This document shows positions 1-8,260 of a stretch of 44,690 nt of DNA, in pieces; position 1 is the first letter of the stretch, and each line of letters opens with the position of its first letter. Made by a program: the position numbers and the translations under genes. The notes below the pieces were generated by a model. The model was given only the letters and a program-made list of their open reading frames with translations. It ran no database searches and was not told the origin of the DNA. The DNA comes from Alphaproteobacteria bacterium GWC2_42_16 (GTDB lineage: Bacteria > Pseudomonadota > Alphaproteobacteria > UBA9655): contig MEMA01000044.1 of NCBI GenBank assembly GCA_001767835.1, positions 1-44,690 of the forward strand, in the 5' to 3' direction.

Positions 1-321
1 GGGGAATCCCTTTTTTGTAAAGTCTAAATTTCTGTTGGTCCCGTTGTTTGACTTTATTGTGTAATTAACTTCCTTTGGCTTGAGCCCTTTTTGAATGGCC
101 CATTGACGAATCCATTTGAGAACACAATTAACTTTCTGTATATCATTTTCAATGATTTGTTCGAGATAAGAGGTTTTTCCCATTTCCCAGTCATGAATAT
201 GACCAAAGTTAAGAAAACCCATTTCCATAAGAACATCAAGAGGGCTGAGAAATGCTTTGCGCACTAAGAGGTCAGCAGCACATTCAAGAACATGTCGTCT
301 GAGGATTTTTAAAGACTTCAT
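1..321 (-). CDS. Hypothetical protein, C-terminal end outside the window
   Basis: Reading the minus strand from the ATG at 321 gives 107 uninterrupted codons that run off the left edge. The protein starts MKSLKILRRHVLECAADLL and continues through an acidic/aromatic segment (MEMGFLNFGHIHDWEMGKTS) to a Lys-rich stretch. Composition and codon use look like a real gene, whereas the short ORF in the other minus frame of the same region (54-239) does not. There is no signal peptide or membrane segment and I do not recognise the family. It precedes a decayed plus-strand gene and may belong to the same mobile element. The start is uncertain because no clear ribosome binding site precedes it. Confidence 0.5.
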   Translation of the reverse strand, partial: MKSLKILRRHVLECAADLLVRKAFLSPLDVLMEMGFLNFGHIHDWEMGKTSYLEQIIENDIQKVNCVLKWIRQWAIQKGLKPKEVNYTIKSNNGTNRNLDFTKKGFP

Positions 322-390
322 AAGGCAAAAACAAAAAAAGAGAGTTCAAGAGGATCATAGGAAGAGACAGGAGGTGAAACTTTCTTTTGA

Positions 391-968
391 ACACCCCACC
401 TTAACCTTAAGGGTGATAATAATGAAACCTCTTTAGAGAACGTCAAGTCTGTGCGTCGCATACACCCCTATTTGTTTGTGGCCTTTTTATTGTTTGTGGT
501 GTTTTTAATACTTATCGCGGTGTTTATATATCAAAATTATTTGCTTGGGTAGAGAAAAAATGTGAAGTGACCTCAAATTACACGAATCCTCCCCTCGAGC
601 AAAACCATTTACTCTCTGTCAGAACAAGCGGGGAGGAAGCGTTTCCGTAGGAATATGAGCACCAAGGACATTCTACGACAGAAACTCATGGAGATAGTCC
701 TTCTCAGAAGCAAATCCTAACTCTCGCTCATATTGCAAAAGAGCGTGAAAAAACTTATCCCTATAAAGCAAAGGAAACTACAACGGACATTTACCTTCGC
801 CGCAAGGAGGGCGATCTTCTTTTTAGGCAAATGTCTATTTCAGAAAAACCTCAAATCTCCCCGGATATCATCAAAACCCAAGCCCAAGCTTCCCTCAAAC
901 CCCTTACCCTCCAAATGACTCGAGATTTACAAAGAACGATGCAAAATCAAATGGAAATATCTTTGTGA
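391..968 (+). pseudogene. Decayed gene remnant: membrane-anchor fragment plus C-terminal fragment
   Basis: Two open stretches in different plus-strand frames look like coding sequence without being a usable gene. The first (391-552) encodes one clear membrane span after a basic segment (RRIHPYLFVAFLLFVVFLIL) and then stops. The second (651-968) has no ATG until 831 and encodes about 105 residues of hydrophilic protein ending in QRTMQNQMEISL. The simplest reading is one single-pass membrane protein gene broken by frame changes and stops. Two unrelated small genes is an alternative. The family is not recognised. It is a tail-to-tail neighbour of the large regulator at 982. Confidence 0.35.
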
Positions 969-981
969 GTCAACAACAGCG

Positions 982-3900
982 TTACCCTCTACTTTCCTTC
1001 AAACTTTTCAGCTTTGATTGAAGCCGCATGACGTGCGGAGAATCTTTTGGGAAATGGGCGTTAACGATTTCCATGGCTTGTTTTAAGTAAACGAGAGCTT
1101 GTTTGTTAAGATCTTGAGATTGTTGTATACCTTTTTTGTTTTTTGCTTGTCGTGATTTTGCATGATACAAATCCGATAAAATTTCTAAACACATATAACT
1201 TTCAGGATGGTTGTTTTGTTGAAGAACTCTTAAAGCTTTGGTAACAAGATCCTCTGCCATTTTAAATTGATTTTCTAAAAAATAAAGATGCCCCAAATCC
1301 CTTAAAACCTGCGCAGTTAAAATATTATTTTTATCAAAATTACTTTCGTGTATCTTTAAACTTCTTTCCAAAAAACCTTTGGCTTTTTTATAATCGCCCA
1401 AGCAAATATAAACATTTCCTAAGCAATTTAAAAGGAAAGCTATAGCTGCATCATTTTCAGAAAAGTTTTTTTTATAGATTATATGGCTCTGTTCTATTAA
1501 GTTTTTAGCTTGTTCATTATCGCCTAATTCGCTAGCAATCATTGCTAATCCTATTAAACACCAAGCAGTTCCAACATGATTCTCTCCAAAATTCTGCTTA
1601 TAAATCGCCAAACTTTGTTTAAACAAATTTTTAGCTTTTTCATGATGCCCTAGAACAAAATACGTTCTTCCTAAATTCGCCAAAGCTTGGGCTATATTAA
1701 GGTCATTTGGTGGAGAATATATTTTATATATACTGAGGCTCTTTTCACATAAATCTATGGATTCTTTGTAATGACCTGATATACGATTAATTCTTCCTAA
1801 ATGTATTAAAGACTTCGCAACTTCATCAGCCGTTTTTGGTAAATACCTTTTATAAATAGCAAGACTTTGTTCAAGTAAACTTAGGGCTATTTCATAATTC
1901 CCTAAATATTCATTACTCCGTCCAAGGTGCCGTAAAAGATAGGCTATTCTGAGAAGTGATTTTTTGTCTTGTCTATTTAATTTTTTAAGACTTTGTTCAA
2001 GACAAATATTTGACTTTACATAATTAGCAAGACACAAATTAACAATTCCTAACTGACCTTTAAGCAATCCTTTGATTTCATCTGTGAGCAGATCATTATG
2101 GCCTAAAAACGTTTCATAGTGTCCATATAAGAGCCTCATTATTGAAAGTTCATCTCTCTCTACGGTATTAACAAGATAATTATCTAAGACTTCAGCAATT
2201 GATTGTAATGAATGCTTATCATTTTCTAATTCAAGTGTTTTTTTAAGATAAAGTAGACTTATAGCTTGAACATTTCTATGAATTGAAAAAGTCGAATTTA
2301 AAGATCCAGGAAGGGACTCATTTGTAATAAAAGAATATTTTTTTAAGTTATAGATGAAGTTATCCACCACATGCTGGTTCTTATACTTTTCTAACAAGTC
2401 CCTGGGAATGTTTTGGGAATCAAGAAGGCTTATAAAAAGGAGAAGATCACTAAAATCCTTATGGGTATCTATAAGTTTCTGTAAGGATAAGGTAATAAGG
2501 CTATAACGAGTTTTTGTATAGTTTCCAGCTTCTTTTAAGAGATTTTTCTGAATTGTTTCAAAATGTTTACTATATTGAATTAAGTTCTGTAGATATCTGC
2601 TATAGGAGATATTTGTTGTTTTTAAATAATAAGCAGCCACAGAAACATCTAAGGGAAAGGAAGGGATTTTTTCTAAAAACCTTTTAACCTCGTCATTTTG
2701 AAGAGAAACGGAAGGGTTTGTGCTTCCATGACGCATGATTTTAGTAAAAAGAGTTAGCTTTTGGGCAAGCGTTAAATTTCTAATGTGTATAATCTCATGA
2801 ATATGCGTATTATTCTGAATATTACCGTCCCTTGTTGTAAGGATGACCTTACCTTCTCCCCAAGTTACCCTATCCCGTGGAAAATAGTCTTGAACGTCTA
2901 CGAAATTTTCAACGTTATCATAAATAAGGACCCATCCTGGAGTAGAGTTCAAATGCTTTTTTACAAATTGAAGGAGACTCTCTTCTCTTTTTGGAAGATC
3001 TTTTATTCTCAATATCCCCCTGAGTTCTTTTTTATCGTTATCTGTTTGGGAAAGAGCTTGTGCTAAACTTTCAAAAGAGGCTCCGAGACTTTCGTGTGTT
3101 TCAGCATTTATTTCCCAAATGATGGTTGATTTTTGCTGATAGGCAAAGCCCCGAGCCAGAGTTGTTTTTCCAGATCCTCCTGGTCCTACAAGGGCAATTG
3201 TCTGGACACCTTTTGATTTTTTATTCTTAAATTTATCGTTTATTTGGTTCATAAGATCAGATCTGGGGAGAAGGACAGATTCTTGTGGGATAATTAAATC
3301 AGAGCGAATAGGTAATAGTTGAAGGATCGTTTGTCCCTGATTTTTGTTGCTTTCTTGAATTTTTTGGAAAACCAAAATCCCAATTCCAAGCCCTATTCCA
3401 AAAAGTCCAATAAATAAAAACGCTGGTATGTAAAAAGGTTTTTTTAAATTGGAGAGGGCTTGCCTAACAAGCTTATTTATTATTTTTCTATGTTTTCTTT
3501 TGGCGTGAACAATATTTTCGTCTATGTGTGTTTTTTCTAAAGAGCTCGGTTGGGTGAGGAGCGCATGGGTTGGAAAAAGTTTACTTGATTCTTCCATCGT
3601 TTCGTAAACTCTTTTAAACTCAAGAAAAATCCCATCAAAATCAATCTTTGGGCAAAGCTTTTTTAAAATGTCAATAACACCAAAATAATAATTTTCTTGA
3701 TCAGAGAAATCTACGAAATCTACGTTGTGCAATTCTTGTGGAATTTCACTCCCCTTTTCTAAAATTAGGATAAGGGAGCTCGTTTGAGGGCTTTTCTGAG
3801 GCCTCTTTTTATTTTCTGCATCTCCGCCAGGGGAGAATTCAAGACAAACATTAACCTCATTCCCTGCAAGCTTTAAATGAGCTCTCAAAGGACCAGGGAC

Positions 3901-4308
3901 GGTCTCCTTATGTGGGGAGCTTTTACAATAAACGATAAGGGTTATAGGATTGAAAGCTTCAAGAGAACTTACGGTCATCCTTGAACAGCTTTTTAAGGCC
4001 TTTTCAAAGCTGGTATGGACTACAAGGTGAGCGTAATACCTTTTTATGATGAAAAGGTTATGAGATCTTTCCGCAAAGTCAATAATACCTTCTCGTGAAT
4101 TACATTTTAGCTTCTCCATAACATTCTGTATGTGGGTCACCACAGTGGTAGGAGAAATATTTAAAAGAGAGGCGATCTTTGAAGTGCCACGTGCATGTAA
4201 AAGGCAAGCCATGACATCGATTTCACGGCGTGTAAAATGAATGCCATTCATAACAGCTAAATGTTTTAGGTAAATAGATTCTAGAAGAAAAAGCTCATTG
4301 TTTTGCAT
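982..4308 (-). CDS. LuxR-type HTH / NB-ARC (STAND) / TPR regulatory protein
   Basis: A 1108-residue protein of signal-transducing NTPase architecture. Residues about 24-80 form a LuxR/GerE helix-turn-helix (FTRREIDVMACLLHARGTSK, then ISPTTVVTHIQNVMEKL). Residues 292-315 are a single membrane span. A P-loop GPGGSGKTT lies at 375-383, followed by a Walker B-like strand (WVLIYDNVEN, about 450). From about 770 to 1100 there are repeated units of about 42 residues (LGxYxxAxxLxEQSLxIYK) typical of TPR/kinesin-light-chain repeats. STAND proteins oligomerise on ligand binding. Here the DNA-binding domain would be cytoplasmic, but the predicted span separates it from the NTPase, which is unusual. It is transcribed away from the mobile-element control region at 4.6-5.5 kb, so it may be part of that element. 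The ligand is unknown. Confidence 0.85.
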   Translation of the reverse strand: MQNNELFLLESIYLKHLAVMNGIHFTRREIDVMACLLHARGTSKIASLLNISPTTVVTHIQNVMEKLKCNSREGIIDFAERSHNLFIIKRYYAHLVVHTSFEKALKSCSRMTVSSLEAFNPITLIVYCKSSPHKETVPGPLRAHLKLAGNEVNVCLEFSPGGDAENKKRPQKSPQTSSLILILEKGSEIPQELHNVDFVDFSDQENYYFGVIDILKKLCPKIDFDGIFLEFKRVYETMEESSKLFPTHALLTQPSSLEKTHIDENIVHAKRKHRKIINKLVRQALSNLKKPFYIPAFLFIGLFGIGLGIGILVFQKIQESNKNQGQTILQLLPIRSDLIIPQESVLLPRSDLMNQINDKFKNKKSKGVQTIALVGPGGSGKTTLARGFAYQQKSTIIWEINAETHESLGASFESLAQALSQTDNDKKELRGILRIKDLPKREESLLQFVKKHLNSTPGWVLIYDNVENFVDVQDYFPRDRVTWGEGKVILTTRDGNIQNNTHIHEIIHIRNLTLAQKLTLFTKIMRHGSTNPSVSLQNDEVKRFLEKIPSFPLDVSVAAYYLKTTNISYSRYLQNLIQYSKHFETIQKNLLKEAGNYTKTRYSLITLSLQKLIDTHKDFSDLLLFISLLDSQNIPRDLLEKYKNQHVVDNFIYNLKKYSFITNESLPGSLNSTFSIHRNVQAISLLYLKKTLELENDKHSLQSIAEVLDNYLVNTVERDELSIMRLLYGHYETFLGHNDLLTDEIKGLLKGQLGIVNLCLANYVKSNICLEQSLKKLNRQDKKSLLRIAYLLRHLGRSNEYLGNYEIALSLLEQSLAIYKRYLPKTADEVAKSLIHLGRINRISGHYKESIDLCEKSLSIYKIYSPPNDLNIAQALANLGRTYFVLGHHEKAKNLFKQSLAIYKQNFGENHVGTAWCLIGLAMIASELGDNEQAKNLIEQSHIIYKKNFSENDAAIAFLLNCLGNVYICLGDYKKAKGFLERSLKIHESNFDKNNILTAQVLRDLGHLYFLENQFKMAEDLVTKALRVLQQNNHPESYMCLEILSDLYHAKSRQAKNKKGIQQSQDLNKQALVYLKQAMEIVNAHFPKDSPHVMRLQSKLKSLKESRG

Positions 4309-4660
4309 AAACCCAATTTGTAATTTTTGAATCAGCCTCTTTGTGAAACCTTGCTGGGTCTCATCTAACCTTTTTGTTTAAGAGCTTACTCCTCTGCTTT
4401 ATGGGAGGCAACTCCTCTCGTTTTGAGGATAGAAGGCAAAGATTTTCTGCTTATGCTAAAGACGTCCTGGATAAGGGACACTTTTGAGAGACATGTCCCA
4501 GACCAGAGTAAAAAAAATAGAAGATGACTTCTGCCAAACGCGGCATACTTCTAACACAAAGAATATGGCTAATTAAGCCCCTTGCCGCTTGAGCAAAGTC
4601 TATGAGAATCGTATTTAAAAAGGGAGGTTCCAATGAAAACATAAACATTCAAAAACAAGA

Positions 4661-4694
4661 GCACCTGTGGTCGCTTTGTAATCTCCACAGGTGC
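4661..4694 (+). repeat. Hairpin element, copy 1
   Basis: GCACCTGTGG and CCACAGGTGC are perfect 10-bp arms around a 14-nt loop. The sequence downstream (to about 4760, containing AAAGCCTATATGTG) matches the sequence downstream of the second hairpin at 5345, so the unit is an element of about 85-100 bp, not just a hairpin. No T-run follows directly, so it is not a classical terminator. Confidence 0.75.
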
Positions 4695-4987
4695 CAAGTA
4701 CAGGACTTATGCGAAAGCCTATATGTGAGGGAGCTTATTTTATTCTTATTGAATTGTCACTGTATTTCTTTGGTATTTTTTTCTTATTTTGAGGTTGTTC
4801 TTTGTTTCTCCCTTCATAATCCTTGTTTTAGGGGAGGCCTTTACTTTTTACAGCGACAAACTTTTTTAAAAAAAAAGGGGTGTATGTACGCGTTTATAAA
4901 ACGCGAGACAGAATAATAAGACGTGATAAAACGTGAGAAAAAGCTGTATAAGTAATTGAAAGTTAAGCATTTTTTCTGAAAAAATGG

Positions 4988-5016
4988 TTGACATCTTAGA
5001 GTGTCAGCCCTATCTT
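4988..5016 (+). promoter_or_regulatory. Sigma70-like promoter with TGACA/TGTCA inverted repeat
   Basis: TTGACA at 4988-4993 is a perfect -35 box. A 17-bp spacer leads to TATCTT at 5011-5016, a four-of-six -10 box. TGACA and TGTCA form an inverted repeat across the -35 and spacer, a plausible operator. It reads into the xis-like gene at 5077 and may drive the following element genes. Confidence 0.6.
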
Positions 5017-5076
5017 ATAACTAACTGGTAAAGGGTGTGTGCTTTTAAAAAGGCAGCTCCTTGAAAGGAAATAATA

Positions 5077-5304
5077 ATGGCATCAGATTTATTAACACCT
5101 GAAGAACTTGGAGAACGGTGGCGTGTTTCGCCTGAGACGTTACGTTACTGGAGATACAATGCAAAGAGCCCAATTTATATAAAACTCAATGGCTCTATTC
5201 TCTACCGTATTGAAGATATTCTCCAATTTGAAAAAGAACACTTGAGGCGCCATACTGCAGACAATGCGATTATTAATGGAGTGGAGGGTAAAGTGAAAGA
5301 CTGA
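5077..5304 (+). CDS. Xis/AlpA-like helix-turn-helix DNA-binding protein
   Basis: A 75-residue protein of the HTH_17/excisionase (MerR-like winged helix) type: LTPEELGERWRVSPETLRYW, then a wing ending in ILYRIEDILQFEKEHL. Such proteins bend DNA for excision by tyrosine integrases or act as small regulators of mobile elements. The start is supported by GAAAGGAAATAATAATG and by the promoter 60-90 bp upstream. It is flanked on both sides by the duplicated hairpin element. The integrase it might partner is far away at 28668-29831 (minus), so regulation of the tra operon is as likely a role as excision. Confidence 0.8.
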   Translation: MASDLLTPEELGERWRVSPETLRYWRYNAKSPIYIKLNGSILYRIEDILQFEKEHLRRHTADNAIINGVEGKVKD

Positions 5305-5344
5305 AGAAAAATAAATATATTATTTATCTGAGCAAAAGATAAAT

Positions 5345-5380
5345 GCACCTGTGATTATTTTCGATGATCCTCACAGGTGC
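5345..5380 (+). repeat. Hairpin element, copy 2
   Basis: GCACCTGTGA and TCACAGGTGC form a perfect 10-bp stem with a 16-nt loop. The arms differ from copy 1 (4661-4694) by a compensated base change at the tenth pair. That covariation suggests the stem is selected as RNA or as a symmetric protein site. The downstream sequence to about 5440 (AAAGGCCTTTATGTG) also matches copy 1. Confidence 0.75.
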
Positions 5381-5540
5381 CACTTAATCAAAGAACCTAT
5401 AAAGGCCTTTATGTGTGTGAGTTTATTCTTCATTTTCATAAAAGTCCATACCCCTTCATCAAGGTCTTTGTCGGTTCCATAACAAAGCTTAGGGTTTTCT
5501 TCTTAGAAAATTCTAAGGAAAGTAACTGAAAGGACTTTAT

Positions 5541-6215
5541 ATGTATAAGATTATTGAGCCGCAAGTTCATGGGTTGCATGGTGAAAGGATCAATGCTCTT
5601 TTAGGGCTTTTAAAAATATATCAGAACTTTTATCTTTCTCCCAAAGAACAAGACAGAGCAACCTTTGTTGTGGCTGAAGATGATAAGCGAGGCGTTTACG
5701 GAGGCGCCGTCATTTATCCCTGCATGGTTTTTCCTTCCGTAGAGTTTACGCCAGAAGATTCACGAAGTGAGACCCTTGGAAAGATTTTATCTAGTTTTCA
5801 CCCCCAAGACCCAGAGTACTGGACAGCCAGAATATGCTTTTCTGGGGGGAATGATTCCTCAACGTCTCTTCTTGAAACCGTCAAAGTTTATCAACACTTT
5901 TATCGTATTCTTTACAAAGCCTTTTGCTATTTTGCAGAAAAGGAGAGGACACACTCTCTTACCTTTACGCTTCGTCCTATCGATAGCCATGTTGATCATA
6001 CCCTTCGTATTCTGACGTATCAAATTTGGCCTAATCTTATAGAAGTGAGGCTTCCAGAAAATCCTGAGGGTCTCTTCCATGGTATTTTACCCCTCAAAGT
6101 TCATTCTTTTAAGGTTCGCCCTCCTATTCAAAAGTTCTTGAATTTTCGTTCATCCCCCAAAGCAGGTGTTATGACTGAAGGGTCTTCTTCTTTAGAAGAG
6201 GGGAAGGTCTCCTGA
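5541..6215 (+). CDS. LuxI-like (GNAT-fold) protein, element copy
   Basis: A 224-residue protein clearly homologous to the one at 30813-31382. Shared landmarks are the core strand VYGGAVIYPCMVFP (VGGALLMKKKLFP in the other), the EYWTA/EIWVS segment, and the C-terminal EVRLPENPEGLFHGILPLK (EIRPQDSLDGLFHGLLSLK). The strand and helix order resembles autoinducer synthases of the LuxI family and other GNAT-fold acyltransferases. However, the LuxI Arg/Phe/Trp N-terminal signature is not evident, so acyl-homoserine lactone synthesis is only a hypothesis. The start follows AAAGGACTTTATATG. The stop overlaps the next start as TGATG, so it is translationally coupled to the Rep-like gene. Confidence 0.6.
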   Translation: MYKIIEPQVHGLHGERINALLGLLKIYQNFYLSPKEQDRATFVVAEDDKRGVYGGAVIYPCMVFPSVEFTPEDSRSETLGKILSSFHPQDPEYWTARICFSGGNDSSTSLLETVKVYQHFYRILYKAFCYFAEKERTHSLTFTLRPIDSHVDHTLRILTYQIWPNLIEVRLPENPEGLFHGILPLKVHSFKVRPPIQKFLNFRSSPKAGVMTEGSSSLEEGKVS

Positions 6216-7885
6216 TGATGAGTCACTCTCAGAATGTAGCTCACAAAAACGCTAACTCTGAAAAAGAGTTTATGGTTTTCCCTGAAATAACTCCAGAGGC
6301 CTCTCTGTCTCGTCATCTGGATAAGAATTCCTTTGTTCCTTGCATACTCCTTGGGAACAATAGGAAGCCCGGAGAGGAAGATCAAATCCCTTCCTCTTCG
6401 GGCCCTTCCTCTTCGGGAACTTTTAAAAGGTTAGCTCATGAAGAAATACCGAAAAGTAAAAATGCAAAAAAAGCCAAGATCGTCCTGCTTCGTGAAGAAT
6501 TTATTGATCTGACCCAAGATCCTTTGATTGCCATGGTCTTGAACCAGCTTTTTTATTGGAGCCAACGGGTTAATGATTTTGGTCTTTTCTTAGAAGAAGA
6601 GATTGAGTCCTCCTCAAAAATCAATCAGTCAGCACATTACGGCTGGTTTTACAAATCAGCCCAGGAACTCGTTGAAGAGACAATGCTCCGTGTGAGTAAG
6701 GTGACTTTACGAAAATATCTTCATTTTCTTATTGAGAAGGGATGGGTTTCTGAGAGAAAGAATCCTCTCAACAAATGGGACAGGGTCACCCAATATCGGG
6801 TTAATCTCAGGATATTACAAAGAGATCTTCAAAAATTTGGATGGGATCTCCCAGGGATTCCAAGAGGTACGTTTTCTGGCTTTCAAGTCTGTACCCTTGA
6901 AGAAACAAGAGAAGAATTTCAAGAAGAGACGCTAAAACCTGCAAGTTTAGAAAATCACCCTTCGAAGGAAGGTTTCTGTGCTTTCGAAGAAAAAACCAAT
7001 GAATATTCGAAGGAAAGTTTTTTAACCTTCGAAGGAAAAGATAATGAAACTTCGAAGGAAAGTTTTTCGACTTTCGAAGAGAAAGCTAACGACACTTCGA
7101 AGATAAAAAAAGTTAACTTCATATACCTAACAGAGACTACTTCAAAGACTACTAACAAAGAGCACTCACAAAGACCGCAGGCGCGCGCGAATTTTGATAA
7201 AATGTTTTTTGAAGAGGTTCTTGGCATTTGGAAGACCTATGTTCCTCAAGAAGGGCCTGTTCACCTCACGGAGGAACGGGAGCAGAAACTCGAGTTTGTT
7301 TTAGCTCTTTATTTTCAGAACGATGTCACCCAGTGGAAAGCGTTTTGCAAACGCATTAGCCGTTCATTGTTTTTGATGGGACGTGGGTCTCGAAAATGGC
7401 GCATTAGCCTGGATTGGGTTTTGTGTGAGGAAAACCTCATCAAAGTCTTAGAGGGAAACTTCGATGATGTGACAACCTTTGAGCAAAAACAAGCGGATCA
7501 AAATGCATCAGACCGATCAAAGGAAACAGCACCTGTTCTTGCTGCTATTGAAGATCCCCTTTGGCGTGAATGGTGCTCTGGACTAGATTTTAACTCTCGA
7601 GAGTCTGTCTCTTTGGGAGAATTGAAGACCATAGCACCTGCTCGATTCTTGGAAGTAGAGGAAGATCGGCTTGTTTGGATTGGAAGTACGGATCCCCATG
7701 TTTTGTCTTGTATTGAAGCTCTTCGCCTGAAGATTTTACCCCTTATTCAAAGGACTTTTCCAAAAGCACGAAATCTCAGAACGCGCGTTTGTGAAGATGG
7801 GGGAGGCTTGTTTGCTAAGAAAAACAAAACCCTCAAAGAAATAACTCATCAATCCATTCATCAACAACAGGAGAACCCAAGATGA
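6215..7885 (+). CDS. Winged-helix, replication-initiator-like protein with internal repeats
   Basis: A 556-residue protein. Residues about 85-215 resemble the winged-helix N-terminal domain of plasmid/phage initiators (LTQDPLIAMVLNQLFYW, then VSKVTLRKYLHFLIEKGWVS). Residues about 249-297 are three 15-residue repeats of the form SKESFxTFEEKxNxT, encoded by DNA with seven TTCGAA palindromes. The C-terminal part (about 340-555) is acidic and unrecognised. Proteins like this often lead F-type tra loci of Rickettsiales-type elements, and phage initiators such as lambda O carry their origin inside the gene. Initiation of replication is therefore plausible but not shown. Its stop overlaps the traA start (ATGA). 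Confidence 0.6.
   Translation: MMSHSQNVAHKNANSEKEFMVFPEITPEASLSRHLDKNSFVPCILLGNNRKPGEEDQIPSSSGPSSSGTFKRLAHEEIPKSKNAKKAKIVLLREEFIDLTQDPLIAMVLNQLFYWSQRVNDFGLFLEEEIESSSKINQSAHYGWFYKSAQELVEETMLRVSKVTLRKYLHFLIEKGWVSERKNPLNKWDRVTQYRVNLRILQRDLQKFGWDLPGIPRGTFSGFQVCTLEETREEFQEETLKPASLENHPSKEGFCAFEEKTNEYSKESFLTFEGKDNETSKESFSTFEEKANDTSKIKKVNFIYLTETTSKTTNKEHSQRPQARANFDKMFFEEVLGIWKTYVPQEGPVHLTEEREQKLEFVLALYFQNDVTQWKAFCKRISRSLFLMGRGSRKWRISLDWVLCEENLIKVLEGNFDDVTTFEQKQADQNASDRSKETAPVLAAIEDPLWREWCSGLDFNSRESVSLGELKTIAPARFLEVEEDRLVWIGSTDPHVLSCIEALRLKILPLIQRTFPKARNLRTRVCEDGGGLFAKKNKTLKEITHQSIHQQQENPR
6961..7101 (+). repeat. Seven TTCGAA palindromes at 22/23-bp spacing (three 45-bp coding repeats)
   Basis: TTCGAA occurs at 6961, 6983, 7006, 7028, 7051, 7073 and 7096, spaced 22, 23, 22, 23, 22 and 23 bp. 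Several copies extend to CTTCGAAG or CCTTCGAAGG. The 45-bp double period equals the 15-residue protein repeat, where TTCGAA alternately reads as part of Ser-Lys and as Phe-Glu. The spacing is about two helical turns, so protein bound to successive sites would sit on one face of the DNA, as with replication iterons. It may instead be only a coding repeat. Confidence 0.8.
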
Positions 7886-8214
7886 AAACTTTACTAAAAC
7901 TCAAAACGAACTTTAAAACTCCCGAACAAATCAAGAGTCTGGCTTTCTTGGCCTTTGCTTTTTTAGCGCTAACATATGATGCCTTTGGGGTTTCCAATAC
8001 GTCTGACGCGGGATTTAACACAAGTACGACCAACCTTGTGGGCATTATTAATAACAGTTTGGTTCCTATTACGTTGATTTCAGGGTGTCTAGCGGCCGCA
8101 GCCCTCTCTTTTATGAAATCCAGTCCTGCGCCTTTTATTATCGCCATTCTAACCACCATTAGTTTTGGCTTTGCGAAGGTCTGGATTAACACGACATATG
8201 CCGTTTGCATATGA
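7882..8214 (+). CDS. traA: TraA-like pilin precursor
   Basis: A 110-residue small hydrophobic protein with a long leader (FLAFAFLALTYDAFG) and two further membrane spans (VPITLISGCLAAAALSF and APFIIAILTTISFGFAKVW). This is the shape of F pilin propilin, and it sits exactly where traA lies, directly before traL. Cleavage near DAFG would leave a mature pilin of about 70-75 residues, close to F pilin (70). Sequence identity to F TraA is not obvious, which is normal for pilins. It starts with an ATGA overlap on the upstream gene and is followed by a degenerate heptamer array. Confidence 0.7.
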   Translation: MKTLLKLKTNFKTPEQIKSLAFLAFAFLALTYDAFGVSNTSDAGFNTSTTNLVGIINNSLVPITLISGCLAAAALSFMKSSPAPFIIAILTTISFGFAKVWINTTYAVCI

Positions 8215-8240
8215 GTCATTAGGTATTGGTTATTAGAAAA
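8213..8240 (+). repeat. Heptamer array A, traA-traL junction
   Basis: Four degenerate 7-bp units of the type GTCATTA / GGTATTG directly follow the traA stop. They match the heptamers found around traV and traC, and this is the only array seen at this junction without an inverted partner. Confidence 0.5.
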
Positions 8241-8260
8241 ACTTAAGAAAGGAAAAGATT

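Larger units (their letters stand above)
4309..5076. other. Long noncoding control region between the STAND gene and the xis-like gene
   Basis: This 768-bp gap has short ORFs on both strands (4451-4648 minus, 4602-4916 plus), but none shows convincing composition. It holds a perfect 10-bp stem hairpin (4661-4694) whose about 85-bp surroundings recur at 5345-5440. It also holds an imperfect GGGACA/TGTCCC inverted repeat near 4477-4500 and a good sigma70-like promoter at 4988-5016 reading toward 5077. A strong GGGAGG sequence at 4622 precedes only a three-codon ORF (ATGAAAACATAA), which could be a leader or chance. An origin of transfer often lies at this position relative to F-type tra genes, but no known nic site is recognisable. 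Confidence 0.5.

Noticed and set aside
733-918. 61-residue plus-strand ORF
   Set aside because: It overlaps a different plus frame (651-968) with more protein-like composition, and its own composition is Lys/Arg/Phe-rich shadow sequence.
4477-4500. GGGACA/TGTCCC inverted repeat as an insertion-sequence end
   Set aside because: Only one short imperfect end was seen and no transposase is nearby.
4451-4648. Minus-strand 65-residue ORF and overlapping plus-strand ORF 4602-4916
   Set aside because: Neither has a supporting domain or ribosome-site context, and the plus one runs through the duplicated hairpin element. Treated as noncoding.
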